Made by a program: the position numbers and the translations under genes. The notes beneath the pieces are model-generated. The model worked only from the letters and a program-made list of their open reading frames with translations, had not been told where the DNA came from and searched no databases. From AC-32 sp963719275 (lineage in GTDB: Bacteria > Actinomycetota > Thermoleophilia > Gaiellales > Gaiellaceae), in assembly GCA_963719275.1 (NCBI GenBank), contig CAVRBT010000010.1:449908-513907 (forward strand): 64,000 nucleotides of DNA, in the 5' to 3' direction. This document shows positions 22,392-30,676 of the stretch, piece after piece; within the stretch, counting starts at the first letter, position 1; every line of letters begins with the position of its first letter.

Positions 22392-23648
22392 CTAGTCGCT
22401 CTCCTCGCCCGAGCCGCTCGGCCGGTAGTAGCGCTTGGCCTTCAGCGGGTCGGGGAGATTGTCCTGCTCGAAGCCGCGCGGGTCGTCGTGCGGGTAGACG
22501 TAGCCCTTCCCGCGCCCGAGCTTCTTCGCGCCGTAGTAGCTGGTGTCCCGCAGCGAGTCGGGCGGCCGCGTCTGGCCGAGCTCGCGCACGTCCGCGGTCG
22601 CCTCCTTCAGCGCGACGTAGGACGCGTTCGACTTCGGCGCCCGGGCGAGGTAGATCGCGGCCTGCGACAGGTTGAGCCGCGCCTCCGGGAGGCCGACGTG
22701 CTCGACGGCCTGCGCCGCCGCGACGGCAATGAGCAGCGCGCGCGGGTCGGCGTTGCCGATGTCCTCGGAGGCGAGCACGATCATGCGCCGCGCGATGTAG
22801 CGCGCGTCCTCGCCGCCCTCGAGCATCGCTGCCAGGTAGTAGACGGCCGCGTCGGGGTCGGAGCCGCGCATCGACTTGATGAAGGCCGAGATGAAGTCGT
22901 AGTGCGCGTCACCGCCCTTGTCGTAGACGAGCGGCCGCTTGCGGGCGGCATCCTCGACGTGCTCCTCGCTGAAGGGTGCCCCCTCCGCACGAGCCGTCTG
23001 CACCGCGAGCTCGAGGATGTTGAGCGCGTTCCGCCCGTCTCCGCCGGCGCGCCGCGCGACGAGCGCCCCGACGTTCTCCGGCACCTCGGCCTCGAGCGCC
23101 TCGATCCCGCGCGCCACGATCACGAGCAGCTCCTCCTCGCCGAGCGGCTCGAGCTCGTAGATCTGGCAACGCGAGAGCAGCGCCGAGTTGACCTCGAAGT
23201 ACGGGTTCTCGGTGGTCGCACCGATCAGCGTCACGAGGCCCTCCTCGACCGCGGGCAGGAGCGCGTCCTGCTGGGCCTTGTTGAAGCGGTGGATCTCGTC
23301 GAGGAAGAGGATCGTCCGCTGGCCGTTGCCGCCGAGCCGGTCCCGCGCCCGCGCCAGCACCGCCCGCACGTCGGCGACCGACGCCGAGACGGCCGAGAGC
23401 TCCTCGAAGGCCGCGCCGGTTGTCTGGGCGACGATCCGCGCGAGGGTCGTCTTGCCGGTGCCGGGCGGTCCGTAGAGGATCGCCGAGCCGACGCGGTCTT
23501 CGGCGATCGCGAGCCGCAGGGCGGAGCCCTCGCCGAGCACCTGCTCCTGGCCGACGAACTCGTCGAGAGACCGGGGCCGCAACCGCAGCGCCAGCGGTGC
23601 GATCTCCTGCATCCGCTCCCGCGCCGCGTCGGCGAAGAGGTCGCTCAT
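22392..23648 (-). CDS. rarA: Replication-associated recombination protein RarA (MgsA)
   Basis: This 418-residue AAA+ ATPase of the RarA/WRNIP1 family acts at stalled forks. It has the family start LRPRSLDEFVGQEQVLG, Walker A GPPGTGKTT (about 55), Walker B ILFLDEIHRFNKAQQDALLP, sensor IGATTENPYFEVNSALLSR, and the C-terminal tetramerisation domain (HYDFISAFIKSMRGSDPDAA, YYLARMI-like and RYYRPSG near the end). I start at ATG 23648 because the longer frame contains no family sequence. It is divergent from the VOC gene, 21 bp away. Confidence 0.95.
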   Translation of the reverse strand: MSDLFADAARERMQEIAPLALRLRPRSLDEFVGQEQVLGEGSALRLAIAEDRVGSAILYGPPGTGKTTLARIVAQTTGAAFEELSAVSASVADVRAVLARARDRLGGNGQRTILFLDEIHRFNKAQQDALLPAVEEGLVTLIGATTENPYFEVNSALLSRCQIYELEPLGEEELLVIVARGIEALEAEVPENVGALVARRAGGDGRNALNILELAVQTARAEGAPFSEEHVEDAARKRPLVYDKGGDAHYDFISAFIKSMRGSDPDAAVYYLAAMLEGGEDARYIARRMIVLASEDIGNADPRALLIAVAAAQAVEHVGLPEARLNLSQAAIYLARAPKSNASYVALKEATADVRELGQTRPPDSLRDTSYYGAKKLGRGKGYVYPHDDPRGFEQDNLPDPLKAKRYYRPSGSGEESD

Positions 23649-23656
23649 GCGGGAAG

Positions 23657-23662
23657 TATGCT
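23657..23662 (+). promoter_or_regulatory. -10-like hexamer TATGCT before the VOC gene
   Basis: It ends 7 nt before ATG 23670. This selects 23670 over the ATG at 23658, which lies inside the hexamer. Confidence 0.4.
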
Positions 23663-23669
23663 CCGCGCG

Positions 23670-24041
23670 ATGGGCACGACCACGGAGCCGCTCGTCCGCC
23701 GGCTGAACGTCGTCTACCTCTACGTCTCGGAGATGGAGCGCTCGGTCGCCTTCTACCGCGACCTGCTGGGAATCGCGCTCGAGGGCGACGACGATTGGCA
23801 GGAGGCGTCCCTGGGCGCAACGCGCTTCGCGCTGCACCGGGCCCACGAGGGCCTCGGCCCACTTACCGCGGGCACGATCCACGTCAACCTCGAGGTCGCC
23901 GACCTCGGCGCGGCGACGCGTCGGCTGCGCGAAGCGGGGGTCGCAGTGGAGGAGACGATGCGCGAGGAGTGGGGCGCGGCGGCCCAGATCGTCGACCCGG
24001 ACGGCTACGGGCTGTTCCTGTTCCAGCCGCCGGCGGCGTGA
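23670..24041 (+). CDS. VOC-superfamily (glyoxalase fold) protein
   Basis: This 123-residue single-domain VOC protein shows VVYLYVSEMERSVAFYRDLLG and a second half with TIHVNLEVADL, DPDGYGLFLFQPP. Likely metal ligands are the Glu near LEVAD and the residue before LFLFQ; the N-terminal ligand position is Tyr rather than His, so it may not bind metal as glyoxalase does. The stop overlaps the GTG of the tryptophan dioxygenase gene by 4 bp, suggesting a shared transcript. Confidence 0.8.
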   Translation: MGTTTEPLVRRLNVVYLYVSEMERSVAFYRDLLGIALEGDDDWQEASLGATRFALHRAHEGLGPLTAGTIHVNLEVADLGAATRRLREAGVAVEETMREEWGAAAQIVDPDGYGLFLFQPPAA

Positions 24042-24745
24042 CAGTGGAGGACTTCAGCGAGCCGATCCTCGCCGGCGAGGGCGCGAGTGATTACGAGCGC
24101 TACCTGCGCACCGACGAGCTGCTCGGGTTGCAGAAGACACCCGCGGAGCAGGTGCACCGTGACGAGCTGCTCTTCCAGACCGTTCACCAGGCCTCCGAGC
24201 TCTGGCTGCAGCTCGCCTGGAGCGAAGCCGAGGAGGCGACCCGCCTGATCGAGGCCGGCGAGCTGCAAGCGGCCGAGCGCCTGCTGCGCCGGGCGCACCT
24301 CTGCCTCGACTACGTGATCGGCCAGCTGGAGATGCTGGAGGCGCTCTCCCCCTGGGAGTACCAGGCGATCCGCAAGGTGCTCGGACACGGGAGCGGCTTC
24401 GACTCGCCCGGCTTCCGCGAGATCCGGCGGGTGACCCCGCCGCTCGGGCAGGCCTTCCAGGCCCGCCTGCGCGAGGCCGGCCTGAACGTGGTCGAGCTCT
24501 ACCGGCAGGGAAGAGCACAGGAAGACCTCTACCAGCTGGGCGAGCTCCTGATCGGCTGGGACGAGCGGATCAGCCTCTGGCGGATGCGCCACTACCTGGT
24601 GGTGGCGCGGGTGATCGGCGATTCGGTGGTGGGCACGCAGGGCACGCCGGTCGAGCTGCTCGGTGGGCTGATCAAGCAGCGCTTCTACCCCGAGCTCTGG
24701 CAGGCCCGCAACCGCTTGACCGCGCTGGCCAACGAGGAGGGCTGA
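24038..24745 (+). CDS. kynA: Tryptophan 2,3-dioxygenase
   Basis: This 235-residue heme dioxygenase opens the indole ring of tryptophan to N-formylkynurenine. The family signature FQTVHQASELWLQL contains the distal His, with SDYERYLRTDELLGLQ before it and WDERISLWRMRHYLVVARVIG around the proximal heme region and the substrate loop GTQGTP later. It is somewhat shorter than usual (about 260-280). Kynureninase and kynurenine formamidase are not adjacent, but nicotinate salvage genes lie 2 kb downstream. Confidence 0.9.
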   Translation: MTVEDFSEPILAGEGASDYERYLRTDELLGLQKTPAEQVHRDELLFQTVHQASELWLQLAWSEAEEATRLIEAGELQAAERLLRRAHLCLDYVIGQLEMLEALSPWEYQAIRKVLGHGSGFDSPGFREIRRVTPPLGQAFQARLREAGLNVVELYRQGRAQEDLYQLGELLIGWDERISLWRMRHYLVVARVIGDSVVGTQGTPVELLGGLIKQRFYPELWQARNRLTALANEEG

Positions 24746-24773
24746 CTCGCTCCGGGACGAGGTCACACGGCTC

Positions 24774-26039
24774 CTGCAGGAGCTGATCCGGCTCGACACC
24801 GTCAACCCGCCCGGGAATGAGACGCAGGCCGCACAGCTGCTCAGCGAGTACCTCGGCGAGAGCGGCGTCGAGAGCGAGCTCTACGCGCGGGTGCCCGAAC
24901 GGGCGAACCTCGTCGCGCGCCTGCCCGGGAGCGGCGGCGGACACAGCCTGCTGCTGCTCTCCCACACCGACACGGTGGTCGCGGACCCGGTCGAGTGGCA
25001 GGTCGACCCCTGGTCGGGCGAGGTGCGCGACGGTGAGCTATGGGGCCGCGGCGCACTCGACATGAAAGGCCATGTCGCGGTCGCGGCGGTCGCCATGGCG
25101 TCCCTGGCGCGGGAGGGCTTCGAGCCGGCCGGCGACCTCGTGTTCGCGGCGTGCGCAGACGAGGAGGTCGGCGACGGCTTCGGCCTGCAGTGGCTCTGCG
25201 AGCAGCACCCCGACGTCGTGCGCACCGACTTCGCGCTGAACGAGGGCGCGGGCGAGCGCATGGAGCTGTTCGGCCGCACCTTCTACATCTGCTCGGCCGC
25301 CGAGAAGATGAGCTCGCCGTTTCGCCTCGTCGTGCACGGGCGCGCCGGCCACGCGTCGGTGCCGGGGATCGCCGACAACGCGCTGATCAAGGCGGCGGCG
25401 CTGATCGAGCGGCTCGCCGCGTATGAGCCGGAGCTCCAGCTCGGGCCCGAGACCGAGGCGATGATCGAGGCCGTCGCCGGACAGCCCCTCGCGGCGCACG
25501 AGGCGCTGGAGCTCGCCCGCACGGCCGACGAGGCCGCCGCGGAGCTACTGGAGCCGCTGCTCTCGCTCACGCTCTCGCCGACGATCATCAGCGCCTCCGA
25601 GCGGCGGAACGTGATCCCGCACCTCTGCCGGGTGGACGTCGACTGCCGCCTGCTGCCCGGCCAGACGCAGGCAGACGTCGAGCCCGTCCTCCGCGAGGTG
25701 CTGGGCGAGGGCGACTTCGAGCTCGAGTGGATCGAGGGCCACGGGGGCACGCGCAGCGAGCTGGGAACCCCGCTCTGGGACGCGATCGAGAGCTTCGTCG
25801 CGAAGGTCGAGCCCGAGGCGACCGTCCTGCCGGTCTGCGTGGCCGGGTTCACCGACAGCCACTGGGTGCGCAAAGCGTTTGGCACCGTCGCGTACGGCTT
25901 CTTCCCGATGAAGGCGATGGATCCGCAGCTGGCCTCGCGGTTGATCCACTCCGCCGACGAGCGCATCGCGGTCGACGACCTCGAGCTCGCGGTCGACTGC
26001 TTCCGTCACGCAGCCGTCGAGGTGACGGGCGGAAGCTAG
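24774..26039 (+). CDS. M20-family metallopeptidase/deacylase (start uncertain)
   Basis: This M20 protein resembles acetylornithine deacetylase and succinyl-diaminopimelate desuccinylase. It has zinc ligands in SHTDTVV (His), RGALDMKGH (Asp), ACADEEVGDG (Glu pair) and FTDSHWVR (His). The conserved N-terminal block LIRLDTVNPPGNE is coded upstream of the first usual start (GTG 24891), while no ATG, GTG or TTG exists in frame back to the stop at 24717. An AGGAGG ribosome site at 24735-24740 lies where a start near 24747 would be expected. I list CTG 24774 as the nearest permitted start, giving 421 residues; it is provisional. Confidence 0.85.
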   Translation: MQELIRLDTVNPPGNETQAAQLLSEYLGESGVESELYARVPERANLVARLPGSGGGHSLLLLSHTDTVVADPVEWQVDPWSGEVRDGELWGRGALDMKGHVAVAAVAMASLAREGFEPAGDLVFAACADEEVGDGFGLQWLCEQHPDVVRTDFALNEGAGERMELFGRTFYICSAAEKMSSPFRLVVHGRAGHASVPGIADNALIKAAALIERLAAYEPELQLGPETEAMIEAVAGQPLAAHEALELARTADEAAAELLEPLLSLTLSPTIISASERRNVIPHLCRVDVDCRLLPGQTQADVEPVLREVLGEGDFELEWIEGHGGTRSELGTPLWDAIESFVAKVEPEATVLPVCVAGFTDSHWVRKAFGTVAYGFFPMKAMDPQLASRLIHSADERIAVDDLELAVDCFRHAAVEVTGGS

Positions 26040-26042
26040 GCT
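26037..26042 (+). promoter_or_regulatory. -10-like hexamer TAGGCT before the DUF1385 gene
   Basis: It overlaps the TAG stop of the M20 gene and ends 7 nt before ATG 26050. Confidence 0.4.
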
Positions 26043-26049
26043 CTCCGCG

Positions 26050-26847
26050 ATGGAGGACAAGATTCGCCTCGGCGGGATGGCGCTCGTGAACGGCGTGCTC
26101 GTGCACGGGCCGCATTCGTGGGCCTGCGCCGCCCGAACCGCCGACGGCGAGCTGAAGGTCGCCGCCGGGTACAAGCGCTTCCGCGCGGCGGAGGTCACCA
26201 ACCCGCTGCTGCGCGGACCGGCCCGCATTGCGGAGGTCTTCTCGCTCCTGCCGCAGGTTCGGCGCGGGTTGCCCGAGGCGAGGCTGCCGTTCCAGCGGCC
26301 GCAGGTGCTCGCGGCGATGGCCGGCACGGCGGTCGCGGTGAAGGCCGTCAAGGAGTCGCCGCGCCTGACCCCGCTCGCGCGGGAGCTCCTCGGCGGGGTG
26401 CTCTCGCTGGCCCCGGCCGCCCTCGCGTTGCGCAACCACGACCTGGCTGCCTACCACGGCGCCGAGCACATCTCGATCGGGACGTACGAGCACGACGAGC
26501 CGCGGGCGCGTGAGCACGAGCGCTGCGGCTCACACCTGATCGGCCCGCTGGTCGCGACCTCGGCGATCGGGGCGACCCTGGCGGCGAAAGCGCCGCCGCA
26601 CCTGCGCAGCCCCGCGCGGCTGGCCGCCCAGCTTGGTGCGCTCGCGGCCTCGACTGAGATCTTCGGCTGGATGACGCGCAATCCCGAGAACCCGCTCTCG
26701 CGCGCGCTCGCGTGGCCGGGCCACGAGCTCCAGCACCGGCTCGCGACTGCCGAGCCGACGCCTGCGCAGCTCGAGGTCGCCGAGGCCGCTCTCGCCGCGT
26801 GCCTCCAGCTCGAGCGGGAAGCAGATGCAGCAGCGGACGGTCACTAG
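26050..26847 (+). CDS. DUF1385 (YqhQ-like) membrane protein
   Basis: This 265-residue protein has the three DUF1385 blocks: RLGGMALVNGVLVHGPHSWA at the start, AAYHGAEHISIGTYEH with ERCGSH, and WPGHELQHRLATAEPTPAQL near the end. Several hydrophobic segments lie between them. The molecular role of the family is not established. It overlaps the nicotinate phosphoribosyltransferase gene by 23 bp, indicating co-expression. Confidence 0.88.
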   Translation: MEDKIRLGGMALVNGVLVHGPHSWACAARTADGELKVAAGYKRFRAAEVTNPLLRGPARIAEVFSLLPQVRRGLPEARLPFQRPQVLAAMAGTAVAVKAVKESPRLTPLARELLGGVLSLAPAALALRNHDLAAYHGAEHISIGTYEHDEPRAREHERCGSHLIGPLVATSAIGATLAAKAPPHLRSPARLAAQLGALAASTEIFGWMTRNPENPLSRALAWPGHELQHRLATAEPTPAQLEVAEAALAACLQLEREADAAADGH

Positions 26848-27907
26848 GCGCCTCCCGCCCGAGATCTTCGACCTCCCGGTCGAGAAGATGCGGGAGGGCT
26901 ACTACACCGACGCCTACTTCAACCACACGCGCCAGATGCTGACGCGCGACGAGCGGCACCCGCGCGTCGTGATGCAGGTGTTCCAGAAGCACGACTCGTT
27001 CCTCGGCGGCATCGACGAGGCGATCGCGGTGCTCAAGCTCTGCGCGGACGACTGGGAGGACCTGACCGTCCACGCGCTGTACGACGGCGACGAGATCGCG
27101 CCGTACGAGCCCGTGCTCCGGATCGAGGGCGACTACGCCGGCTTCGCCCACCTGGAGACGGTGTACCTCGGCGTCCTTGCGCGGCGGACGCTGATCACCT
27201 CGAACGTCGTGCGGGTGCTCGAGGCCGCAAACCGGAAGCCGATCATCTTCATGCCCGCGCGGCACGACCACCACCGGGTGCAGACCGGCGACGGCTACGC
27301 CGCGTACGTCGCGGGCAAGGTCGTCGGCACCGAGATCGGCGTCACCTCCGATGCCCAGGCGTCTTGGTGGGGCGGTCGCGGGATCGGCACGGTGCCGCAC
27401 GCGCTGATTGCGGCCTACGGCGGCAACACCGTGCTCGCGGCGACGAAGTTCATCGAGAACGTCGATTCCGACATCCACGTCACGGTGCTCGTCGACTTCG
27501 AGAACGACTCCGTAGGCACTGCGCTCGAGGTTGCCCGAGCGCTCGGGCGGCGGCTCTGGGGCGTCCGGCTGGACACGTCCGGCCAGCTCGTCGACCGCTC
27601 GCTCTGGGGCGAGATGGGCGACTTCGACCCGCGCGGCGTCAACGAGCAGCTGGTGCGGAAGGTGCGGGACGCGCTCGACCGCGACGGCTTCGAGCACGTG
27701 AAGATCGTCGTCTCGGGCGGCTTCACCGCCGAGCGGATCCGCGCCTTCGAGGAGCGCGGCGTGCCCGTCGACTCCTACGGCGTCGGCTCGGCGCTGATCC
27801 GCGGCGAGAACGACTTCACGGCCGACATCGTGATGACCGACGGTCGCCCGTCGGCGAAGATCGGCCGCCGCTACCGCGAGAACCCGCGGCTCGGGCTCGT
27901 CGAGTGA
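26825..27907 (+). CDS. pncB: Nicotinate phosphoribosyltransferase family
   Basis: This 360-residue enzyme adds phosphoribose from PRPP to nicotinate in NAD salvage. It carries LPVEKMREGYYTDAYF, VFQKHDSFLGGIDEA, MPARHDHHRVQTGDGYA with a phosphoribosyl-site His region, RLDTSGQLVDRS, the phosphate-binding VSGGFTAERIRAFE and VDSYGVGSALI. It is of the shorter type II-like class. The start overlaps DUF1385. A divergent-style salvage partner, a cysteine hydrolase, lies convergent 19 bp downstream. Confidence 0.9.
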   Translation: MQQRTVTRRLPPEIFDLPVEKMREGYYTDAYFNHTRQMLTRDERHPRVVMQVFQKHDSFLGGIDEAIAVLKLCADDWEDLTVHALYDGDEIAPYEPVLRIEGDYAGFAHLETVYLGVLARRTLITSNVVRVLEAANRKPIIFMPARHDHHRVQTGDGYAAYVAGKVVGTEIGVTSDAQASWWGGRGIGTVPHALIAAYGGNTVLAATKFIENVDSDIHVTVLVDFENDSVGTALEVARALGRRLWGVRLDTSGQLVDRSLWGEMGDFDPRGVNEQLVRKVRDALDRDGFEHVKIVVSGGFTAERIRAFEERGVPVDSYGVGSALIRGENDFTADIVMTDGRPSAKIGRRYRENPRLGLVE

Positions 27908-27926
27908 CGGTGCGGGTTCGCCCGCT

Positions 27927-28961
27927 CTAGCTGCGGGCCATCGCCGCGATCCCGGGCCAGCTCTCGATCGGGTCGGTCGAGCGCACGATGCGCATGCCCG
28001 CTTCCGCGAAGCGCGCGAAGGCGGCGTCGGCCTCGTCCGTGTAGTCGGCGACCCCGGGCACGACCACCGGCGACATGCAGTCCTCGAGCAGGTAGACCTT
28101 CTGCGCCAGTTCTCGCTCGACGAGCGCGGGTGAGCGCAGGAGGTCGTCGATCGTCCACGCGACGCAGTGGCTTTTCGCCTGGCCGGCGATGACGACGGCG
28201 TCGAACCCGAGCAGCTTCTCTATGAGCTCTACGTTCTGTTCGCCCAGCCGGTCACCGTCAGGTCCTTCCGTCACCTCGGGGCCGAGCACGGAGTAGTGCT
28301 CGGTCAGGGGCAGCGTTCCCTTGACCCGTACGTCCGGCTGCGAGCTGCGCGCGACCGTGTGGAAGAAGATCGCCTCCTCGACCGCGGGCACGAGCGCGTG
28401 TCCGATGCCGCCGAGCATCGCGTGGTAGGGCCAGATGGTGAGCCGGTACTTGCCGCTCGCCTCCAGTGCCCGCGTGTAGTGGATCAGGTGACGGTGCGCG
28501 TAGTCGGGGTCGAGCCCCAGCGTCTCGGCGACCGCCGGATCGACCTGCCAGCGCCCCGCCGCCACGTCGTCTGCTGAGACGAGCGTGTAGGGCTCCGGGT
28601 GGTTCCCGTCCTCGTCGACGAGCCAGAGCGGGTGGAAGACCTGCATCGCCTGGTGGGTGTCGAGCGTCGGCACGATCTGGGTGATCGCGTCGAGATTCCG
28701 GTAGACGAACTCGCAGAGGCGGCGGTTGTCGTCGATCGCGCCCGTACCGGAGCGGCCTGCGACGAACAGCTCGAAGGCGGGGATGCAGAACGTGTTCTGG
28801 ACGTCGACGGCGACCAGGCAGATCCGCATCGCGTCCTCCGCTGCCGGCCGCAGGCCGTTCTCCGCGGCCCACAGCTCGGCCTCCCGCGCGCGGTCGTCAT
28901 AGGACACTCGCCAGACCTCGCCGACCGCCTGCGGATCGAAATGTGGAGGAATCGGCAGCAC
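27927..28961 (-). CDS. Isochorismatase-like cysteine hydrolase, possible nicotinamidase
   Basis: This 344-residue protein has the Asp-Lys-Cys triad of the isochorismatase/nicotinamidase fold: Asp in VAVDVQNTFC, Lys in RVKGTLPLTEH and Cys in AGQAKSHCVAWTIDDLL. It is much longer than typical nicotinamidases (about 200), with an N-terminal extension of about 45 residues and a large insertion. Being next to pncB, nicotinamide deamidation is attractive, but other amidases share the triad. GTG 28961 is supported by TAGACT 8 nt upstream. Confidence 0.8.
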   Translation of the reverse strand: MLPIPPHFDPQAVGEVWRVSYDDRAREAELWAAENGLRPAAEDAMRICLVAVDVQNTFCIPAFELFVAGRSGTGAIDDNRRLCEFVYRNLDAITQIVPTLDTHQAMQVFHPLWLVDEDGNHPEPYTLVSADDVAAGRWQVDPAVAETLGLDPDYAHRHLIHYTRALEASGKYRLTIWPYHAMLGGIGHALVPAVEEAIFFHTVARSSQPDVRVKGTLPLTEHYSVLGPEVTEGPDGDRLGEQNVELIEKLLGFDAVVIAGQAKSHCVAWTIDDLLRSPALVERELAQKVYLLEDCMSPVVVPGVADYTDEADAAFARFAEAGMRIVRSTDPIESWPGIAAMARS

Positions 28962-28969
28962 AGCAGGCC

Positions 28970-28975
28970 AGTCTA
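28970..28975 (-). promoter_or_regulatory. -10-like hexamer TAGACT before the cysteine hydrolase gene
   Basis: On the minus strand it ends 8 nt before the GTG at 28961 (leaderless geometry). Confidence 0.4.
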
Positions 28976-29002
28976 GAGAGGCGCCTCGGACCGACAGCAC
29001 GG

Positions 29003-29031
29003 TTGACTCTCGGCCTGAACGCGGCGATAAC
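29003..29031 (+). promoter_or_regulatory. Sigma-70-like promoter of the ftsH-like gene
   Basis: TTGACT (29003-29008), a 17 nt spacer and GATAAC (29026-29031) form the best two-box promoter in the window. The ATG at 29043 is only 11 nt past the -10, so the leader would be about 5 nt. Confidence 0.55.
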
Positions 29032-29042
29032 GAGAAGAGGGC

Positions 29043-30551
29043 ATGGGCGACTGGTTGGTGTTCTTCCGCGACGGGATCGCGGCGTGGCTGCCGCTGTTCT
29101 TCGCGGTCCTGCTCGTGCTGATGGTCTACATCCTCTGGCGCACGCTGCAAGTGATGCCGCGCGTGAAGGCGGCGAAGACGATCACCTCGGACTCGAACGT
29201 CACCTGGGACGACGTCGCCGGGCTGGACGAGGCGAAGGAGGAACTGCACGAGGTCGTCGACTTCCTGCGCGACCCGGTCCGCTTCGGCCGCCTGGGCGCG
29301 CGGGTGCCGAAAGGGATCCTGCTCTACGGCCCGCCCGGAACCGGCAAGACGCTGCTCGCGAAGGCGATCGCGAGCGAGGCGGGAGCGCGTTTCTATGCCC
29401 AGAGCGCCTCGGCCTTCGTCGAGATGTTTGCGGGCCTCGGCGCGGCGCGGATCCGCAAGCTGTTCGAGGAGGCGCGCAAGAACACGCCTGCGATCGTCTT
29501 CATCGACGAGCTCGACGCTGTCGGCGCGCAGCGCACCGGGCACGGCTTCTCCCGCGAGCAGGACCAGACCCTCAACCAGCTGCTCGTCGAGCTCGACGGC
29601 TTCGAGGCGCGCGACCAGGTGATCGTCATGGGCGCCTCCAACCGTCTCCAGGATCTCGACGCAGCGCTGTTGCGGCCGGGGCGCTTCGACCGGCAGGTGC
29701 TGGTCGCCGCGCCCGACCTCGCCGGCCGCGAACAGATTCTCCGCGTCCACACGCGCGGCAAGCCGCTCGCCGATGACGTCGACCTGAGATCGATCGCGCG
29801 CCAGACCGCGGGGCTGACCGGCGCAGAGCTCGAGAACATCTCGAACGAGGCCGCGATCTTCGCGGGCCGGCTCGACCACGACGAGATCACGGGCTCCGAC
29901 TTCGAGGACGCGATGGAGCGCGTCGTCGCGGGCCTCCAGCAGCGGAAGGTCGTGAGCGAGAAGGAGCGGCGGATCCTCGCCTACCACGAGGCCGGCCACG
30001 CGGTGCTGTCGCACCTGACCGGTGACCTGCTCCCGGTGCACAAGGTGACGATCGTCTCGCGCGGCCAGGCGCTCGGGTACACGCTCAACCTCCCGACCGA
30101 GGAGCGCTACCTCCACACCGCGGAGGAGTTCACAGACCTCCTGAAGATCTACCTCGCCGGACGTGCCGCCGAGCAGATCGTCTTCGGCCGCGTGACCAAC
30201 GGCGCTGCGAACGATCTCGAGCGGGCGACCGAGGTGGCGCGCGCGATGGTCTTCGAGTACGGCATGTCCAACGCCTCGGCCTCGCGGACGATGCGCGCCG
30301 ACAACTACGCCCTCTCCGAGGAGACGAAGAAGCTGCGCGACCAGGAGCAGGCGCGGCTCACCGACGAGGCCTACGCCGAGGCGATCCGCCTGCTGCAGAA
30401 GCACCGGCCGGCGCTCGACCGGATCGCGACGGCGCTGCTCGAGAAGGAAACGCTGCAGAAGGACGAGCTCGACGCGCTACTCGTTGGCGTCGAGCCCGAA
30501 CTGCGGTCCGCCGAAACGGTCGGGACAGTTCGGGTCGTTGCGGCGGAGTGA
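29043..30551 (+). CDS. ftsH: FtsH-type ATP-dependent zinc metalloprotease, single N-terminal membrane segment
   Basis: This 502-residue AAA+ protease has one membrane segment (about 14-35), then the AAA core with Walker A GPPGTGKTLLAK (about 99), Walker B AIVFIDELDAVGAQR, pore loop FVEMFAGLGAARIRKLF, second-region RFDRQVLVAAPD, and the M41 domain with HEAGH (about 317-321) and the third ligand in GAANDLERAT. Canonical FtsH has two membrane segments around a periplasmic domain and is about 600-650 residues; that region is absent here. It may be a second FtsH paralogue with a different substrate range (inference). Confidence 0.92.
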   Translation: MGDWLVFFRDGIAAWLPLFFAVLLVLMVYILWRTLQVMPRVKAAKTITSDSNVTWDDVAGLDEAKEELHEVVDFLRDPVRFGRLGARVPKGILLYGPPGTGKTLLAKAIASEAGARFYAQSASAFVEMFAGLGAARIRKLFEEARKNTPAIVFIDELDAVGAQRTGHGFSREQDQTLNQLLVELDGFEARDQVIVMGASNRLQDLDAALLRPGRFDRQVLVAAPDLAGREQILRVHTRGKPLADDVDLRSIARQTAGLTGAELENISNEAAIFAGRLDHDEITGSDFEDAMERVVAGLQQRKVVSEKERRILAYHEAGHAVLSHLTGDLLPVHKVTIVSRGQALGYTLNLPTEERYLHTAEEFTDLLKIYLAGRAAEQIVFGRVTNGAANDLERATEVARAMVFEYGMSNASASRTMRADNYALSEETKKLRDQEQARLTDEAYAEAIRLLQKHRPALDRIATALLEKETLQKDELDALLVGVEPELRSAETVGTVRVVAAE

Positions 30552-30559
30552 CGCGGGAT

Positions 30560-30620
30560 TAGCCGGACGCACGGGCAAAGCCCGCAGGTCCTCTTAGACG
30601 GCACCGCAAGCGGTGCCTCG
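30560..30620 (+). repeat. Family B double-hairpin repeat, copy B4
   Basis: ACGGGC-AAA-GCCCGC forms the first stem and GGCACCGC-AA-GCGGTGCC a perfect second stem, in the opposite orientation to B1-B3. It lies between the ftsH-like gene and the epimerase gene. Confidence 0.75.
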
Positions 30621-30661
30621 GTGGAAACGGTGGCACCGTCCGCGTAGTCTCGGCCGACTAG

Positions 30662-30667
30662 TAGCAT
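30662..30667 (+). promoter_or_regulatory. -10-like hexamer TAGCAT before the epimerase gene
   Basis: It ends 9 nt before GTG 30677. Confidence 0.4.
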
Positions 30668-30676
30668 CGCGGCGGC

